Assembly: GCA_951802195.1 (NCBI GenBank)
Contig: OX637624.1
Coordinates: forward strand, 186,001-250,000
DNA from: Tausonia pullulans
Lineage: Eukaryota; Basidiomycota; Tremellomycetes; Cystofilobasidiales; Mrakiaceae
Direction: 5' to 3'
DNA length: 64,000 nt
Within the stretch, counting starts at the first letter, position 1, and every line of letters starts with the position of its first letter. Below, one piece after another: positions 43,472 to 56,034 of this stretch. Both the position numbers and the translations under genes were made by a program. The notes under the pieces were generated by a model. It saw only the letters and a program-made list of their open reading frames with translations. It had not been told where the DNA came from and searched no databases.

Positions 43472-43663
43472 GGCAGGGGGGAGGTGGAGGTTGGGCATTC
43501 CTCTCTGTTGTTGGGTGGTTCTCTCTCTTATCCTCGTCGCCTCTCGTCGTTGCACCTGCCTCACCGCCGTAATTGCCTGGCCGTCCGTCAGTTGACCCGA
43601 CCCACGCAGGCTCACGCGGTGTCTCGCTTGTCTCCGTACACCCATCACTTGCCTTCTCCACCA
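43472..43663. promoter_or_regulatory. Divergent promoter, serine-rich gene and small membrane protein gene
   Basis: Only 192 bases lie between the two inferred start codons (43471 minus, 43664 plus). The sequence is pyrimidine-rich on the plus strand approaching 43664. No specific element is recognised. Confidence 0.5.
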
Positions 43664-44354
43664 TGATCAAGGATCAATCCGGCCAGCAGCAGCAGGATGC
43701 CCCTCCTCCCCCTACCACCAACAACGCCTCGAGCTCTGGCGGCCAGAACCAGGCGCCTCTTGCCGGCGAGGCTCCCCCCCCCGCCTGTGCGTCCGTCGTT
43801 GTTCGGTCATCTTCCTGGTCATCCATACATGCTCGCTCCCCAGTCGTTGACATCCATACTCCTATCTCTACCCGGCCAGACACGCCCTCTCCCTACTTCC
43901 AAGGCCTTCCGCTGTTCAGCAACCACGCCATCGTCTACACCCGACCGGCCACGATCCAGGAGGGCCAGGCTCGCGCCCGGGGGCGGTTCTTCAAAGCACT
44001 GATCATTGCCTTCCTCATTTACCTCTTTGCCGGGTGAGTCTACTTATACCTTTACCGGCGGAGGAAGAGGAGAGGGGAAGGATGAGGCGACTGACAGAAT
44101 CACATGTGGTGGACACAAGCGCACTCCTGGGCGGCGGATTGGAGGACGAGAGGGTGCACAGGCACGACGCCCACCGACCGACGAGGCCATACCCCCCTCC
44201 TCGGATCACCCACTATGAGGCCGCCGTTCCAGCTGCGACGACGGCGCCTGCCGTCGTCGTTCAACAGAACGATGAGGTGTCGTCCGTTGCGGAGGAGGCT
44301 GCCGTCGTTTGTGAGGCCGATGACGTTGCTCCCTTCTCTGCCTTCTCGTGCTGA
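43664..44354 (+). CDS. Small single-pass membrane protein of unknown function
   Basis: I do not recognise the family. The start at 43664 reads MIKDQSGQQQQDAPPPPTTN, Gln/Pro-rich. A likely intron (GTGCGT at about 43788) separates it from PSPYFQGLPLFSNHAIVYTR and PATIQEGQARARGRFFKALI, then a hydrophobic segment ALIIAFLIYLFAG that runs to a GTGAGT donor at 44034. With an acceptor at ACACAAG the second exon continues the helix as ALLGGGLEDERVHRH and ends VAPFSAFSC at 44354. With the more usual CAG acceptor at about 44099 it would read ITCGGHKRTPGRRIGGREG and stop at 44218. I favour the first because it extends the membrane helix smoothly. Basic residues before the helix suggest a cytosolic N-terminus. 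Confidence 0.5.
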
Positions 44355-45076
44355 TCCTCGCTCGCGACTCAGAATCTCTAATACCTTATCGGGTCTTCTT
44401 CCCATACACGAGATCTTGCCTTTGATGAACGAGTGACGCCTTGTGCTGGCTATATCTCCTTGCTTTGCCATTGCAAGCGTGATGATCTGTCGACCATCGT
44501 ACGGAGCGGACTCTGGTGCAGGGTCTGCGCCAGTGGTCTTTCGACCCAGGCACAGACAGATAACTGGAGGGCCAGGTTATACAGCCAGACTCTTCTAGGG
44601 AGCTTATCGTGCGCTGGGCTCGGTGGCGATATGTGCGCATCCGCTGCATAGATCCAGGGACAATTCTTGAACCTCAAGCCCACGGGGATTACGCGTTGGC
44701 TGCGTTGCGCGCGCGCGGTTCTCAGGCACGCTATGACCATCTCCGCGCCCGCGGTCAGCTGCCGAACATGCCGGACCTCAGGACAATGTTCGCCTACTCT
44801 TGTCTGCCTATTGAACAAGGCAAGTTTCCAATAATGCTCGTTCCGACGTCACCCGGGCCGAGTTCCGCCCCGGGTCTTCGAGAGAAAGGTCAAACGGAAG
44901 GAGACAGCCATGCAACACCACATGACCGAGTCAAGGAGAAAGATCCGAGAGGGGGGAGACAGTGAGCGAGAGACGAAAGAAGTCTCCGCTCTCCGTCATC
45001 TCAAGCGAACCGTCCTCCCTCCATACGACGGACCACCGCGCATCATCAACACACCCCACCCAGAGAGCCCAGCACG
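44355..45076. other. Intergenic before the F-box/WD40 gene
   Basis: No supportable gene. Antisense open frames near 44450-44820 have no recognisable feature. The last 150 bases should hold the promoter and leader of the F-box/WD40 gene. Confidence 0.45.
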
Positions 45077-47727
45077 ATGAGCGCCGGGACCCCGACAAGA
45101 ACCAAGGCGAGGCGCGACTCAGCTCCCGCGTCCACGTCGTCGCCCTCGACCGCGGCTTCCTCGTCATTCGCCTCCAGGCTCACCACCAAGGGCTCTCTCC
45201 AGCCGCCCTCCTCGACCGATAGGGCCAAGCTTTCTCAGAAGTTCGGCCGCTTCCTCGGCAACATTCTTGGATCGCCGTCCTCTTCCTCCTATACCAACGA
45301 CAGCAACCCGTCGCCTTCGTCATCCACCGCCATGGGTTCCTCAGAGCGCGCCAGCCGTCGGGGCTGGGTCGACCTCGTCCCCGACCAGGGCACTAACCCG
45401 TTCCTCGTCTCGACCGAGGCCCCAGGAGCTTCCTCTTCAGCGTCATCCGCCAACCGTCCCGTCGCACGAACGATTACGCTCCCGAGCGCTCCTGTCTCTG
45501 GCGCGTCTGGGTCGTCAGCGCGGCCCGTCTCGCCCATACTCGCGTCCGCCAACACCTTCGACAGCACCGACTCTGGTCTCGGAGCAGACCCACACTCGTC
45601 GACGTCCTCGTCGGCTTACGCGCCTCCCTCGCCTGCGACTTGGCTTCGAACGCGCGCCCGAGCCGCGTCATCCGGCGCGCTGATCCCGCCGTCCGGGACT
45701 CTGAAGTGGGCCAGCTGGAGCGCGACTCTCGGCCGGCTCTCGACGGCGAACACGACAACGGCGCCTGGCAAGGGCAAGAAGAGGGAGGCGACGTCGTCCG
45801 AGGATGACTCGGACGACTTGCTTGTTGAGGACGAGGGCTATTGGGAGGGCCAGGAGGAAACCACACGGATCGGTGCGTCACCTCGTCCTCCAGTTCGCCC
45901 TATGGACCTCACTGGCTGACTCAATGTACTGTTCGAGCAGACCTCATCGCTCAGCTTCCGGTCGAGATCGCGCTTCATGTTTTCTTCTTCCTGCCCGCGT
46001 CGTCGCTCGCAGCGTGTGCGTCTGTCTCGAAGACCTGGAACGCCTTCGCGAGTGACAAGTGAGTTCTCAGTTACGGCTTATATAGTCTCTCTGTGCTGAC
46101 TTGACTGCTTCCTCCCGAAGTGCTGTCTGGCGCTCGCTGTTCTACTCACAGCCCTCGTGGGCCCTCCGGTCAACCTACCCTCCTACCTCTCTCATACCCG
46201 CCAGTTTGCCACCCATCCTGCCGCCTCCCTCATCCTCTTCCATCTCTCTTAGCTCCCTCTCCCTCACCTCCCCCGGACCTTCTTCTTCAAGGTCGTCCCG
46301 ACCAGCCTCTCCGAGCCGCACTCTGTCCTCGAGTAGCCGGATCCGACCATTCGACGGCGAAGGCGGTAATGACGCCGAAAGCGAGAGCCTCCTCGACTGG
46401 CGCGCGATCTACACAAAACGGAGCTGGCTGGACCAACGATGGGGCGAGGAGGGCCAGAGTGAGGTCCGCGTCTGCAAAGGTCACGATGACAGCGTCTACT
46501 GTCTCCAGTTTGATGGGGAGAAGCTTATCACCGGATCAAGGGACAAGACGTAAGTTGTAGTCGACGACGAGCTTGCATGCCTGTTCATGATAGCTGACCT
46601 CCCCTTCTCGACGACAGCATCAAGGTTTGGTCCCTCGCGACGGGCGAGTGCCTCGAGACGGTGGCTGCTCACGATGCGTCGGTACTATGCCTGATGTTTG
46701 ACGAGGAGACTGGCTTCCTCGTCAGCGGCGGGAGCGACTCAAAGCTGATCGTCTGGGACCTCGGGGGTGCGCTCTTTCTATTCTCTCTCTGGTACCTAGT
46801 TGTTCGAACGCTCACTGTTGTCTTCGACAGGCCCTGGACTGCCCAAGAAGCCGCTGGTCAAGAAACACGTCCTACACGGCCACACTCAGGGCGTCCTTGA
46901 TGTCGCCATCAACAAGGACTACATCGCCTCTTGGTTCGTCCCATACTCTTGTATTTCACCGATTCCGCCTGTCATCTCTCTGACCTTCAATTCAGCTCCA
47001 AGGATATGACCCTCCTCATCCACTCGCGCAAGACGCTCGCCCATCTCCACACTCTTACTGGCCACGCCGGCCCCGTCAACGCCATCGGGCTCGCTGGCGA
47101 ACGCGTCGCCTCAGCCTCGGGAGACGGCAAGATTCGACTCTGGGACCTCGTCAGTGGCGAATGCATCCGCGTCCTTGAGGGCCATGAGCGTGGGCTTGCG
47201 TGCATTGAGTTCAAAGGCGACTACATCGTCAGCGGGAGCAACGACCGGACGTGCGTTCGCCGGCCCCCTTGTCTTGTTCTGGTCTCTTCTTCTTCCTCGT
47301 GCTGATATCACTTCTCTCCGTCGCCCTCTCCTCTCAGCATGAAGATCTGGAGCGCCTCGACGGGAGAGTGTCTCCACACACTCATCGGCCATACCGACCT
47401 CGTCCGAACGCTCGCGTTCGACCCGCTCTCCGGCCGAATTGTCTCGGGCGGGTACGACAAGCAGATCCTCATCTGGTCGCTCGCGACGGGCAAGGTCACT
47501 CAGACGCTGAGTTCGAGCCACACGAGCTTGGTGTTTGACATCAAGTTTGACGCGAGCAAGATTGTGTCGTGGGTGCTCTCTTCCGTTTGGATCGGGCTTG
47601 GTTCATATGGGCTAACGCGATTTTTGTTTTGTTTTGTTTTGTTTTGCGCCTGGACAGGGCGAGCCACGACCAGAGAATCCTTGTCCACGATTTTGGAGAC
47701 GCTGAGAGTGCGCGGATGTTTGTCTGA
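45077..47727 (+). CDS. F-box/WD40-repeat protein, SCF ubiquitin-ligase substrate receptor (Cdc4/Met30/Pop-like), multi-exon
   Basis: Substrate adaptor of an SCF E3 ligase: the F-box binds Skp1 and the propeller binds substrate. The start at 45077 reads MSAGTPTRTKARRDSAPAST; about 280 residues of Ser/Pro-rich disorder follow. The F-box is at about 45940-46060: DLIAQLPVEIALHVFFFLPA, SLAACASVSKTWNAFASD, then AVWRSLFYSQPSWAL and DWRAIYTKRSWLDQRW. WD repeats: VRVCKGHDDSVYCLQFDGEK with LITGSRDKTIKVWSLATGEC, VAAHDASVLCLMFDEETG with SKLIVWDLGG, HVLHGHTQGVLDVAINKDYI, TLTGHAGPVNAIGLAGER with DGKIRLWDLVSGECIRVLEG, MKIWSASTGECLHTLIGHTD, and SHTSLVFDIKFDASKIVS then ASHDQRILVHDFGD. Stop TGA at 47725-47727. 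At least seven short introns. Which substrates it serves cannot be told. Confidence 0.88.
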
Positions 47728-48107
47728 GGAGAGAGAGAGAGAGAGAGAGCCTGCCGCTTTGGTGTACTTTATTTCTTACCCTGCCTGGATACCCATGTAT
47801 GTTCGTCCCTGCTGAATTCGAACCGGGGCTGGCGGCGTCGGCCTGCTCAACCTTGCCCCCCTCCCCGGCCCTCGCCTTCCCCTGTCCCGTTTTCATTTGC
47901 TTCACTTTCTTTCCTCCTTCCCCTGAACGCTCTATCGTGCTATTAAGGGCTACTCCATTCGCATCCAAAAAAAAGGCCGAAAACCGTCTAAAAGGGTGTG
48001 CAAATGGGAGCCGCCCCTGGATCTCTCCCCTCCAAAAAGGCGTCGAAACGAAGGCCGAGCCCCCTTCTCAGAAGGTACAGGTCTGAGGAACGTGACTAAG
48101 ACGCTGC
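47728..48107. other. Intergenic between convergent F-box/WD40 and uS8 genes
   Basis: Contains the two 3' untranslated regions. A (GA)n run (47729-47747) directly follows the F-box gene stop. A TTCGAACC string near 47816 resembles a tRNA T arm but lacks a cloverleaf around it. Confidence 0.5.
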
Positions 48108-49182
48108 TTAGTAGACGTAGCCGAGGAGCTTGCCTCCGACGTGCTTGCGACGGGCCTCCTCGTGGTCCATGATGCCGGCCGAGGTGGTGAGGATGATGAG
48201 TCCGAACGAACGCGAGGGGAGGAGCAGGTTAACCCACGACTCGATCTCGTCAACCTGGACGTTGAAGCGAGGCGAGATGACTCCGGTCTTGTTGAGGCGA
48301 CCGTTGAGCTCGATGACAATCTTGCCAGAGCGGTGGTCGTCGATGATCTCGAAGGCACCAATGTAGCCTGTACAACAACGGGGAGGAGAGGGAGGAGAAG
48401 GGAAGAATAACAGCGTCAGTATAAGTTCCAGGTGACAGAGGAGGCCATGCAGGAGAGACGACGGTTCTGAGGAAGAAGAGAGGGAGCAGACAAGCCAGGT
48501 CCGCTTGCTGAACAGTCGTCCCGCGGTCCGAGCAAGCCCGCTTGCTCCTCCTCTTCGACTCAGAAAGCGCGAGTGCGAAAAAGAGAGAACGGAAAGGAGA
48601 ATGTCCCTTTCAAGCCAGTTGGCTCCTTCGGACGAAAGGATGCCCGAGAGCGTCGAAGAGAGCCAAAAAGGATAAAGAAGAGGGGGTAGTAGGTGCTTTC
48701 TCGAAGGCTTAAAGTAAGGACCGGTGGAGGCGTTTGAGCCGGTTCCAAACAGTTATGCTTCGAAGCCCGTTCGTTGATTCGGGAAGAGACGAAGGGCAAG
48801 AGAGAAGGAGAAGGGACTGGCACACGAGCTGAGAAGGAGGGGAGGCCCGTCCAAAACTGGGCCGAGAAAGACGCGGCGCAAGCATGAGGACTGACCGTGC
48901 TGCTGCATGACCGCGAGGAAGCGGACAACAACCTTGGACGAGGGCCTGATGAGGACCTGTGAAGGAGAGAGAGATGAGCAGAAAGGTCGTCAGCTCTCTA
49001 GCTTGACCAGTAAAAGAGACAGCAGAGGTCGGAGAGGCGAGAGGCGCCGAACAGCAGACGACCGCCCCGTCCCTCTCCACAAGCCAGGCAAAAGCAAAAG
49101 AAATACATACCTGGCGCTTTCCACGGCGCTCGGCGTTGACGATGTTGTTGAGGCAGTCGTTAAGAACGGAGATGCGGACCAT
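48108..49182 (-). CDS. RPS22: 40S ribosomal protein uS8 (S15A/Rps22)
   Basis: Small-subunit ribosomal protein of about 130 residues, near-universal in sequence. Three coding exons: [20 protein letters not shown] with GKRQ (49182 to about 49111), [20 protein letters not shown] (about 48958-48897), and [20 protein letters not shown] with [20 protein letters not shown] and LLGYVY, stop TAA at 48110-48108. The second intron is about 525 bases, far longer than other introns in the window. In Saccharomyces the intron of RPS22B hosts a snoRNA. I searched this intron by eye for C/D boxes and found no convincing pair. No oddities in the protein. Confidence 0.95.
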
Positions 49183-49908
49183 TTTGGAGGATCGCTACGG
49201 GAGGGTCGGCGGGCGGGAGAGGGAGGGCGAAGTGCGTCGAGATGGGTGCGCCTGAAGATACACCGTAAAGACTCAGCCCACGCTCGCAGAGCACACATGT
49301 GGCAGCATGGTGGTGAGGGCGATGGGACGGACCTTTACGGGAAGACGTCCAAAAAGAGGCAAATAAAGAAGAGAAGATGTAGGATGGAGGGCAAAGCGAG
49401 CTCGGGGACTCTGCCTGGTCAAAATTCGCGGACGCGGAGCGAGCAGACGCGAGCTGGCACGCGCACCTGTCCCTCGCTGTCACTCGACGACGACAACCAC
49501 CACGAACACTTAATTTCATCTGCTCTGGATCTTCTCCAAGAAGACAGTAGCGGAATCAAGAGGAGGAACGGGGGTCCATTGTGAATCGTGTTAAGGGTAT
49601 CGATGAGAACGAGGGCAGGCGAAGCGAAAGAAGGGGGCACGTAGACACGATGAGTGAAGGAAGGGAAGTTTGAGAGAGAGAGAGCGAGCAGGAGGGGGGA
49701 TAAGTGAAAGATGCTCAGGCGAAAAGGAAGTAGAGGGGAGGAAGGGAAGGAGACGATGCGAGAGACGGAGCGAGAGCAGAGGGAAACCTATGGCGATTGG
49801 AGCAGGGTGGCGAGCCGATGCACAGCGAGGAGAAGGAAAAAAACGAACAGAGCAAAAGGAACGACTTAGGACTGAGAGTAGACAGAAGAGGAAAGAGGTT
49901 TGCTGCTA
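49183..49908. other. uS8 5' flank and RhoGAP 3' flank
   Basis: No supportable gene. GA-rich on the plus strand between 49665 and 49900. The left part should be the uS8 promoter, where ribosomal-protein promoters often carry short C/T-rich tracts, but I identify no named element. Confidence 0.45.
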
Positions 49909-52900
49909 TCACCGAGGAGGGTAATTGCGAGCGCTGTTTTGACCGGGCGACGCAAACGATCGTCGCTCACCCTCCGCTCCTGGACCTCCTGCACCATTGC
50001 CAGCGAGCGGCGAGTGGGCGCCGCGCCGAGGTGACGAAGCATCCTCGAACGAGCTAGATGAGGTCGGGTTGTGCGAGAAGCTCGACTGGGGCAAGGCTGG
50101 CCGGAGGGGACCATTATTCGCTTGAGTCGAAGTCGAAGACACGGTGCCTCCGCGGTCGGCCCAGCTCAAGGGTCGTGGTGAGTTGCTGCTCATCCCAGGG
50201 CCCAGAGATGGTGAGGACCCATTGGGAAAGTTACTACTTCCCGGGCTTCCTCCACCAGGCGGATGCATCGAGCCGGGACCGCCGCCAGCGTTTGGGGACG
50301 CCGCGGCAGCAGCCGTCTGGGCGAGATTGCTGTCCGACCGGTGCGAAGGAAGACGCGATGCTCCTCCAGATTCACCCCGAGCAAGAGCCGGCTGACCGCC
50401 CGGCATGGGGCCTCGCCGGCGGATGTCCTGGATCTGGAGGTGTATCTTGGAGCATGTCTTGAGCATATCGCGCGCCGGCAGGTCGATGTTCTTCTCGACA
50501 AAGTCGACAATGCTCGGGTCGAGGATCCGGAGAAGCTCGGCAGGAACGGCGTAAAACTCGTCCTGCATTTGGAGAAGCGCGGTGACGGCCTTGATGGCGA
50601 CGAAGCTCTCGTCCCGGAGCGGGTTGCCGCCCTTGGAGTAGAGGATGCTCGGCGCGAGGACCGTCGAGAGGTTGGCAAGGTCCATCTTGGAGCCTGTTTC
50701 CTCGTCGACGTGCGAGAACGAGGCAACCCACTTGAGGAAGACGAAGAGAATCTCCATCGAGTCTCGGTTGTACCGCGGGAGGAGGCAGACGACGAGGTGG
50801 AGGTACCGCTTCCGCTCGGCCTCGCTCGGGAGGAGCTGCGAGTGGCAGAAGAGCCGGTGAAGCCGGAACGTGAGGAGCGGGTCCGGCATGTCGCGGAAGA
50901 ACTTCTTGAGGAGCGCCGCCAGTTGGACTGGGTTCTCGTCCGCGAGGTTGACGGTAGAGGGATCCTTGTCAAGCGCGTCCACGACGTCCTTGAGACGCCG
51001 GATGTTGCCATTCTTGCGGAAGATGCCCTCAATCGACATGTCTGAATGCGCGAAAAAGATCAGCCTGCGTCGACAGGGCGTGGGCACCCTACTCACCCAT
51101 CTGCTTCATCGCGGCGATGATATCCTCGAGGAACGTCGGCACCTTGAGGTGGGCCGAGGTTGCGCCAAGGACCGAGTCCGATCCAGCACGCTCGACAAGC
51201 TGGTCAAGCGGGACACCAAAGACGCCTGGCGGGTAGTAGTAGTTCACAAGTCAGCAGGAAGGTTACACGAAGGCAGCAGTGAGCTCGGCGTACCCTTCTT
51301 CTTGACCTCCTTCTCTTTCTTTCCGCCCTTGAAAAGTTTATTCCAGAACGTGTTCTTTTTGGACATGAGATCGAGGATCTCGTCGAGGTCGAACGCTTCC
51401 GCGAGCGACGATTTTTGAAGCTGAAGCACGGCGAAATGCTTTAGTGTGAGCATCTGCACGGGAGTCAGGTCGGCGATGAGCCGCCTCTCGGCAGGAGGAT
51501 GCGCCGGCTGGGCTGCAGCGAGGGGACGCTCGATGAGGTTGCCCCGAGCCTGCTGCTCCTCCACGAGCGCCTGCGACAGATCGGAGAGTGAGAGATGCTC
51601 CCCGAACGCCTTCTCTGGCTCAATGAGTAGCTGAGGCCCATCCACAGGTCCACCGGCGGTCTCTGATCCCCCTCCTCTTGCACCGCTGCTAGCACCCGAG
51701 GGTCCGTCCGGAGGCTGCTCGCTGACAATCTTGATGCTCGTGTTGTTGCGCGCAAACGCCGGCCGGATAACTGAGGTGGTGAGCGCCGCGTGTTCGCCGC
51801 CCAAGGGAGATGGGGCCAAGGCGAGACCCGAGGGCGAGTGCTCACGCGAGGTCGAGCCGTTGGCGGCAAGAGACCTCCCTGTGGGACGAGCATTGGACGC
51901 TGAGCTGGTCGGCCTGCTCTGCTGCGGCGAAACGAGACTTGACCGACGGGCGTAGTCAAAGCCAACTGGAAGCGGCGGGACCGCCGGGAGGCCCTTGCTG
52001 CCCGTCAAGGACGATGACGATGACTGTTGAGAGGACGTGTGATGCATCGGCGTCAACACCGGATGACCGCCAGCAGATATTGCTGGGGAAGAGGACCCTC
52101 CGGCGGCGACCTTGCCAGAGGGCGACTCGACGACGGTGGACCGCTTGGGTACGTGCGCCGTCGTCGACGAGAGTTTGCGATCGAGGTTGACCGACTTCAT
52201 CCGCTGAATGTCATTTGAGTCACGGTACGCATCGTACATGGACGTCGCCGCTGCTGACTCGTGGGCAGACGCCGGGTGTGAGGGAACGGAGGCAACAACG
52301 CCAGCCGCCCGGAGGTGATTGTAGAGCCTTCGGAGGGCGGCATTGAGGAGGAAGGCAAATTGCTCGAGCCGGGTGACGGCCTCGAAGCCGCGGAGGCACC
52401 GTTCCGAGCCGTGATCAACGCAGAAGATGGCCTCGGGGAGAGTCGAGGCGAGCGCCAGGGACGTGTTGCTGACGCTACCATTGGTGGATGGCGACGACGA
52501 CGAGGGCGGCCCTCTGACGCGAGGCTGGTAAACGAAGAGATCGACCGCTGGTGGAGGTCGTCTGGGGAGGACCGCCTTGGATGCGCTCGACTTTTGGTCT
52601 TCGGCAGTCGAGCAAGGAGGCCTCTTTTCCTCCTTGACATACGGCGCTGCGAGCTTGCCGCAGACGGCGCACTGGACACAGTGAGCATGCCAGTGCGGGA
52701 ATGTCCCGAGCCGGATGCAGTCGTCTTCGACGGGTTTCGCGCACGCGACGCAAATGTCGAGCGGGAGCTCCCCAGCGGGACCTCCGTTCACAGCCCCGTC
52801 GCCCTTGGCATCATTCGACCCGCCCGCGACGATGACCTCGCGCTTGAGGAGAGACTCGCCCTCGGTGAGGCATAGACTGCGATAGCCGTAGTTGAACTTG

Positions 52901-54551
52901 TCGAACGCGAACGGCGAGGTGGAGTTGAGGCTTGACGCCTTAAGCGCCTCCTCCTCGCCTACGGCTCGCGCCTTGGCGGCCCTCCGCCGACGAGCGGCAG
53001 GATCACCGCTGTCGCGAGCGAGAAGGGAGAGTCGGTCAAGGAAGCTCGAAAGTGCGGTCGAGTCGCCGTGCTCGCGTTCGAGCTTGAGCGCGCCCGTGAG
53101 GGCGATGCGGATGAGGATCTTAAGATAGTGCGCCAGCCGCGTCACGAGCGAGAGCAGGTCAGCCGTGATGCCTGTCGTTCGGTGGGCGCCCGTTTCGTGG
53201 GTGTGAGCGAGGAGGGAGAAGAAATTGACGGTGGTGCGACAGAGGAGCTTGGCTTCCCGGACGTGCGACATGCCTAGAGGAATGGACCAGTATCAGCGGG
53301 CGCATCGTGTCGCAGAACAGAGATAGAAAGACCAACGCACCCTTTGCGTCGGCGGCCGCAAAATGAGCCTCGAGCTCGTCAATCGTCGCAAAGAGGACCT
53401 CGACGTGGAAGATAAACTTTTCGGCCATATGAACGGCTTCCATGTACAGGCTGTTGGAGACATGGCTAAGCATGTCCGAGATGCACGCCGCCGAGCTCTC
53501 CTCGAACGCCGAGAGGACCGTCCAGACGCGCTGGACGTGGCGCTCCATCTCTTGCTGACGCCGCTTGAGCGACTCGGCTGTCTCTTCAAGTTCCGCGGCC
53601 ACACGTTGAGGACTAGCCGCGCCCGAGCCGGACAAGCTGGACGCGGTCGAGGTTCGCCGAGAGGGCGCCGCCGAGGACGAGGCCGAGCTGGAAGTAAAGC
53701 GCGAGAGGAGCTTGACGTTCCAGAACTGATAGTGGCGACGAGAGCGAATGGTCAGCGACGCATCACCAGGAGAAGGAGAGAAGTCCACCACGCGCTTTTT
53801 GAATCATGTAGCACTCAGGATGCCAACACTCGTCCTGCTGGTTTCGGTTGATCTCGACAAACTGCTTGAGGATGGCGACCCCGCAACCAACACATTTCGT
53901 CGCGAACCGCGTGCTGTAGTGGAAGTGGCAGACTGCACGACGCGTCACACGTCAGACGACGCATCTTTCGGAGGGAAGAGGGAGAGGCCGCCACTCACAG
54001 ACTTCGCCGTCATGTTCGTAGTACGAGTCCTGCGGACCAAACAACATCGGACAGGCCGAACACTGGAAGTGTTCGACGTGGTACTTCTTCTCGCAAGCGG
54101 TAATGTAGCTTCCTCGGAGCGCCAATCCACATGAGTGGCAGATGAGGTCTGGCGGAGCAGCGATGATAAGAACCGGTCAGCAAAGGCTGAACATGCCTCA
54201 AAGGCCAGAGAGCGAGAGAAACGCACTCAGTCGACGAAAGTAGTCCGTCTCGCACAGCGGGTACTGCTTGCCGTCCTTCGCCTCGACGGGGAAGAACTTG
54301 GCCGCGACGATAGTGTTGCAGTCCTGATGGAAAGAGAACAAGGAAGAAAGCGTCAATCACGAAGTCCCCCTTCTTGCACCATCATCTACCTCCTGAGAGA
54401 TCCGAACATACCTGGCATTTGAAGCAGTCTAGATGATACACCGATCGGAGCGCGCGCACGAACGGTCCTGTGACGGCAAGGCCGCACGCGCCGCACGTCG
54501 TCTCCCTCGGCTGACCGCCGCCTGAGCCTCCTCCTCCCGACAACTGCTGCG

Positions 54552-54582
<31 letters not shown>

Positions 54583-56034
54583 GTGGTAATCTCGCTGGTT
54601 GGAATGGGAAGGCACGGGCATCATCTGGTGGTTGCCTCCCGCAGAGGACCCGCCGCCGCCGCCGCCCCAGGACTGTTGCTGGTGATGCTGGTGGGACGAC
54701 GATGCGTGCGAGAGCGCCGAGGAAGAGTTGAGGCCCATGTGCTGGTATGGGTCCGTGAGCGTGGGGACGTCCGAAAGCGAGTGCTGGTGATGGAGATGAC
54801 CCGGTGGCTGGTTCCCGTGCTGAGTGCTGTGACCTCCGCCGTAGGAGGACGAGAGGTGGGAGGACGCTGAAGGTGGCGACGAAGGCGTTACCGAGGGCGG
54901 CCGCTGGTACTGGTGGTGCTTCGGAACCTCGTCCATCACCGATGAGCTGGACATCAGCTTGGACGACGCCACCGGAGCATAGCGGGACTGCTGCTGCTGC
55001 CCGTAGGGCGAATACTGATGGTCTCGTCCGCCGCCTGTTGAGGAGCTCGAGGCGGCCGAGGCTCCGCGCGACCTCGAGCCCTGCTGCTGCTGGCCAACCC
55101 CCCAAGCCGAAGAGTCACCATCGCCGACCCTAGCAGCCTGGTGGGCGCCCCCCGAGTGAGCAGAGGACAGAATGCTCTCATTCTCGCTGAGCGACCCGCC
55201 GGAGCCCATCTCGGCAGACCCCATGCGCGGCAGCGGTAGTGACGACGAGGAAGACGACAGCGGCCGGCCCAGCTGCTGGCGTCGAGGCGGCTGGTCGAGG
55301 TATGCGAGCCCATGCGAGTCTGAGCCCGAATCACCGTCGTCGTCGTCGTGCCGCTGCTGTTGAGAGGAGGAGGAGGTCGGGCCATCCCAAGCTCTCGGGT
55401 CGCGCTCGCGCTGGTGCTGCTGGTAGTGCAAGTGGTCGCTGCTGCTGCTGCCTCGCGACCCGCCGACGGGGGTCGGGCTCGAGCTCGACCTCGCTGGTGG
55501 GATCTGCGAATGGAATGGCGGCTGGGGGAGCCCGCCAAGCGGGGAGCTGCTCATTGGTGGCGCTGAGAGCGGGGCGGACCGGTGGTCTGGCGACGACGGG
55601 CTGATGGCAAGCGTCGGCTGGTGGCCGGGCGCGGCTGTCGAGCGCGCAGAAGATGGGGAGGGCAAGTGCGGAGGATGATGGTGGTAAGACGGATAGGGGA
55701 GGTGGTGAGGTTGTGGTTGGTTGGAGGACGAGGCGTGAGGGCCGGGCGAGGATGGAGCTGGGGACGAGCCGCCGCTGTGGTACGGGAGATGCGTGTGCGA
55801 GCGAGGGCTTGGCTGGTGGAAAGCCGGCCGGCCAGGCTGTTGGTGCTGCGATGTCGGCGAGGGCAGCATGGACGGAGGCGAGGAGGAGAGGAGGAGCGAG
55901 CCGCGTCGAGGCAGCTGCTGCTGGTATGGGTTGTCGCTGCTGCCGTCCGCTGGTGGTAGGCGAGCGGCGCCTGAGGAGCCTGAGCCGCGAGGAGGGTAGG
56001 CGGCGCCGCTCAGCGGGCGGGGCGAGCGCTCCAT
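49909..56034 (-). CDS. LRG1: LIM-domain Rho GTPase-activating protein, Lrg1 type, multi-exon
   Basis: Cytosolic and cortical regulator that inactivates Rho1-type GTPases, controlling cell wall synthesis and polarity. I choose the ATG at 56034 (MERSPRPLSGAAYPPRGSGS); an in-frame ATG at 56175 is in poly-Pro sequence. About 500 residues of Ser/His/Gln/Pro-rich disorder precede the LIM array. LIM1: CGACGLAVTGPFVRALRSVY with HLDCFKC (about 54420-54490). LIM2: CHSCGLALRGSYITACEKKY and HFQCSAC (about 54040-54150). LIM3: CVGCGVAILKQFVEINRN with CWHPECY (about 53815-53890). A fourth near 52630-52755: CVACAKPVEDDCIRLGTFPH and CVQCAVCGKL. A long middle region follows (about 53700-51450). The RhoGAP domain lies at about 51220-50460: MSIEGIFRKNGNIRRLKDVV supplies the arginine finger region, then KKFFRDMPDPLLTFRLH and MDLANLSTVLAPSILYS. 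The C-terminal tail is Gly/Ser/Pro-rich, stop at 49911-49909. Confidence 0.88.

Noticed and set aside
47800-47830. TTCGAACC string resembling a tRNA T loop
   Set aside because: No acceptor, D-arm or anticodon-arm pairing can be built around it on either strand.
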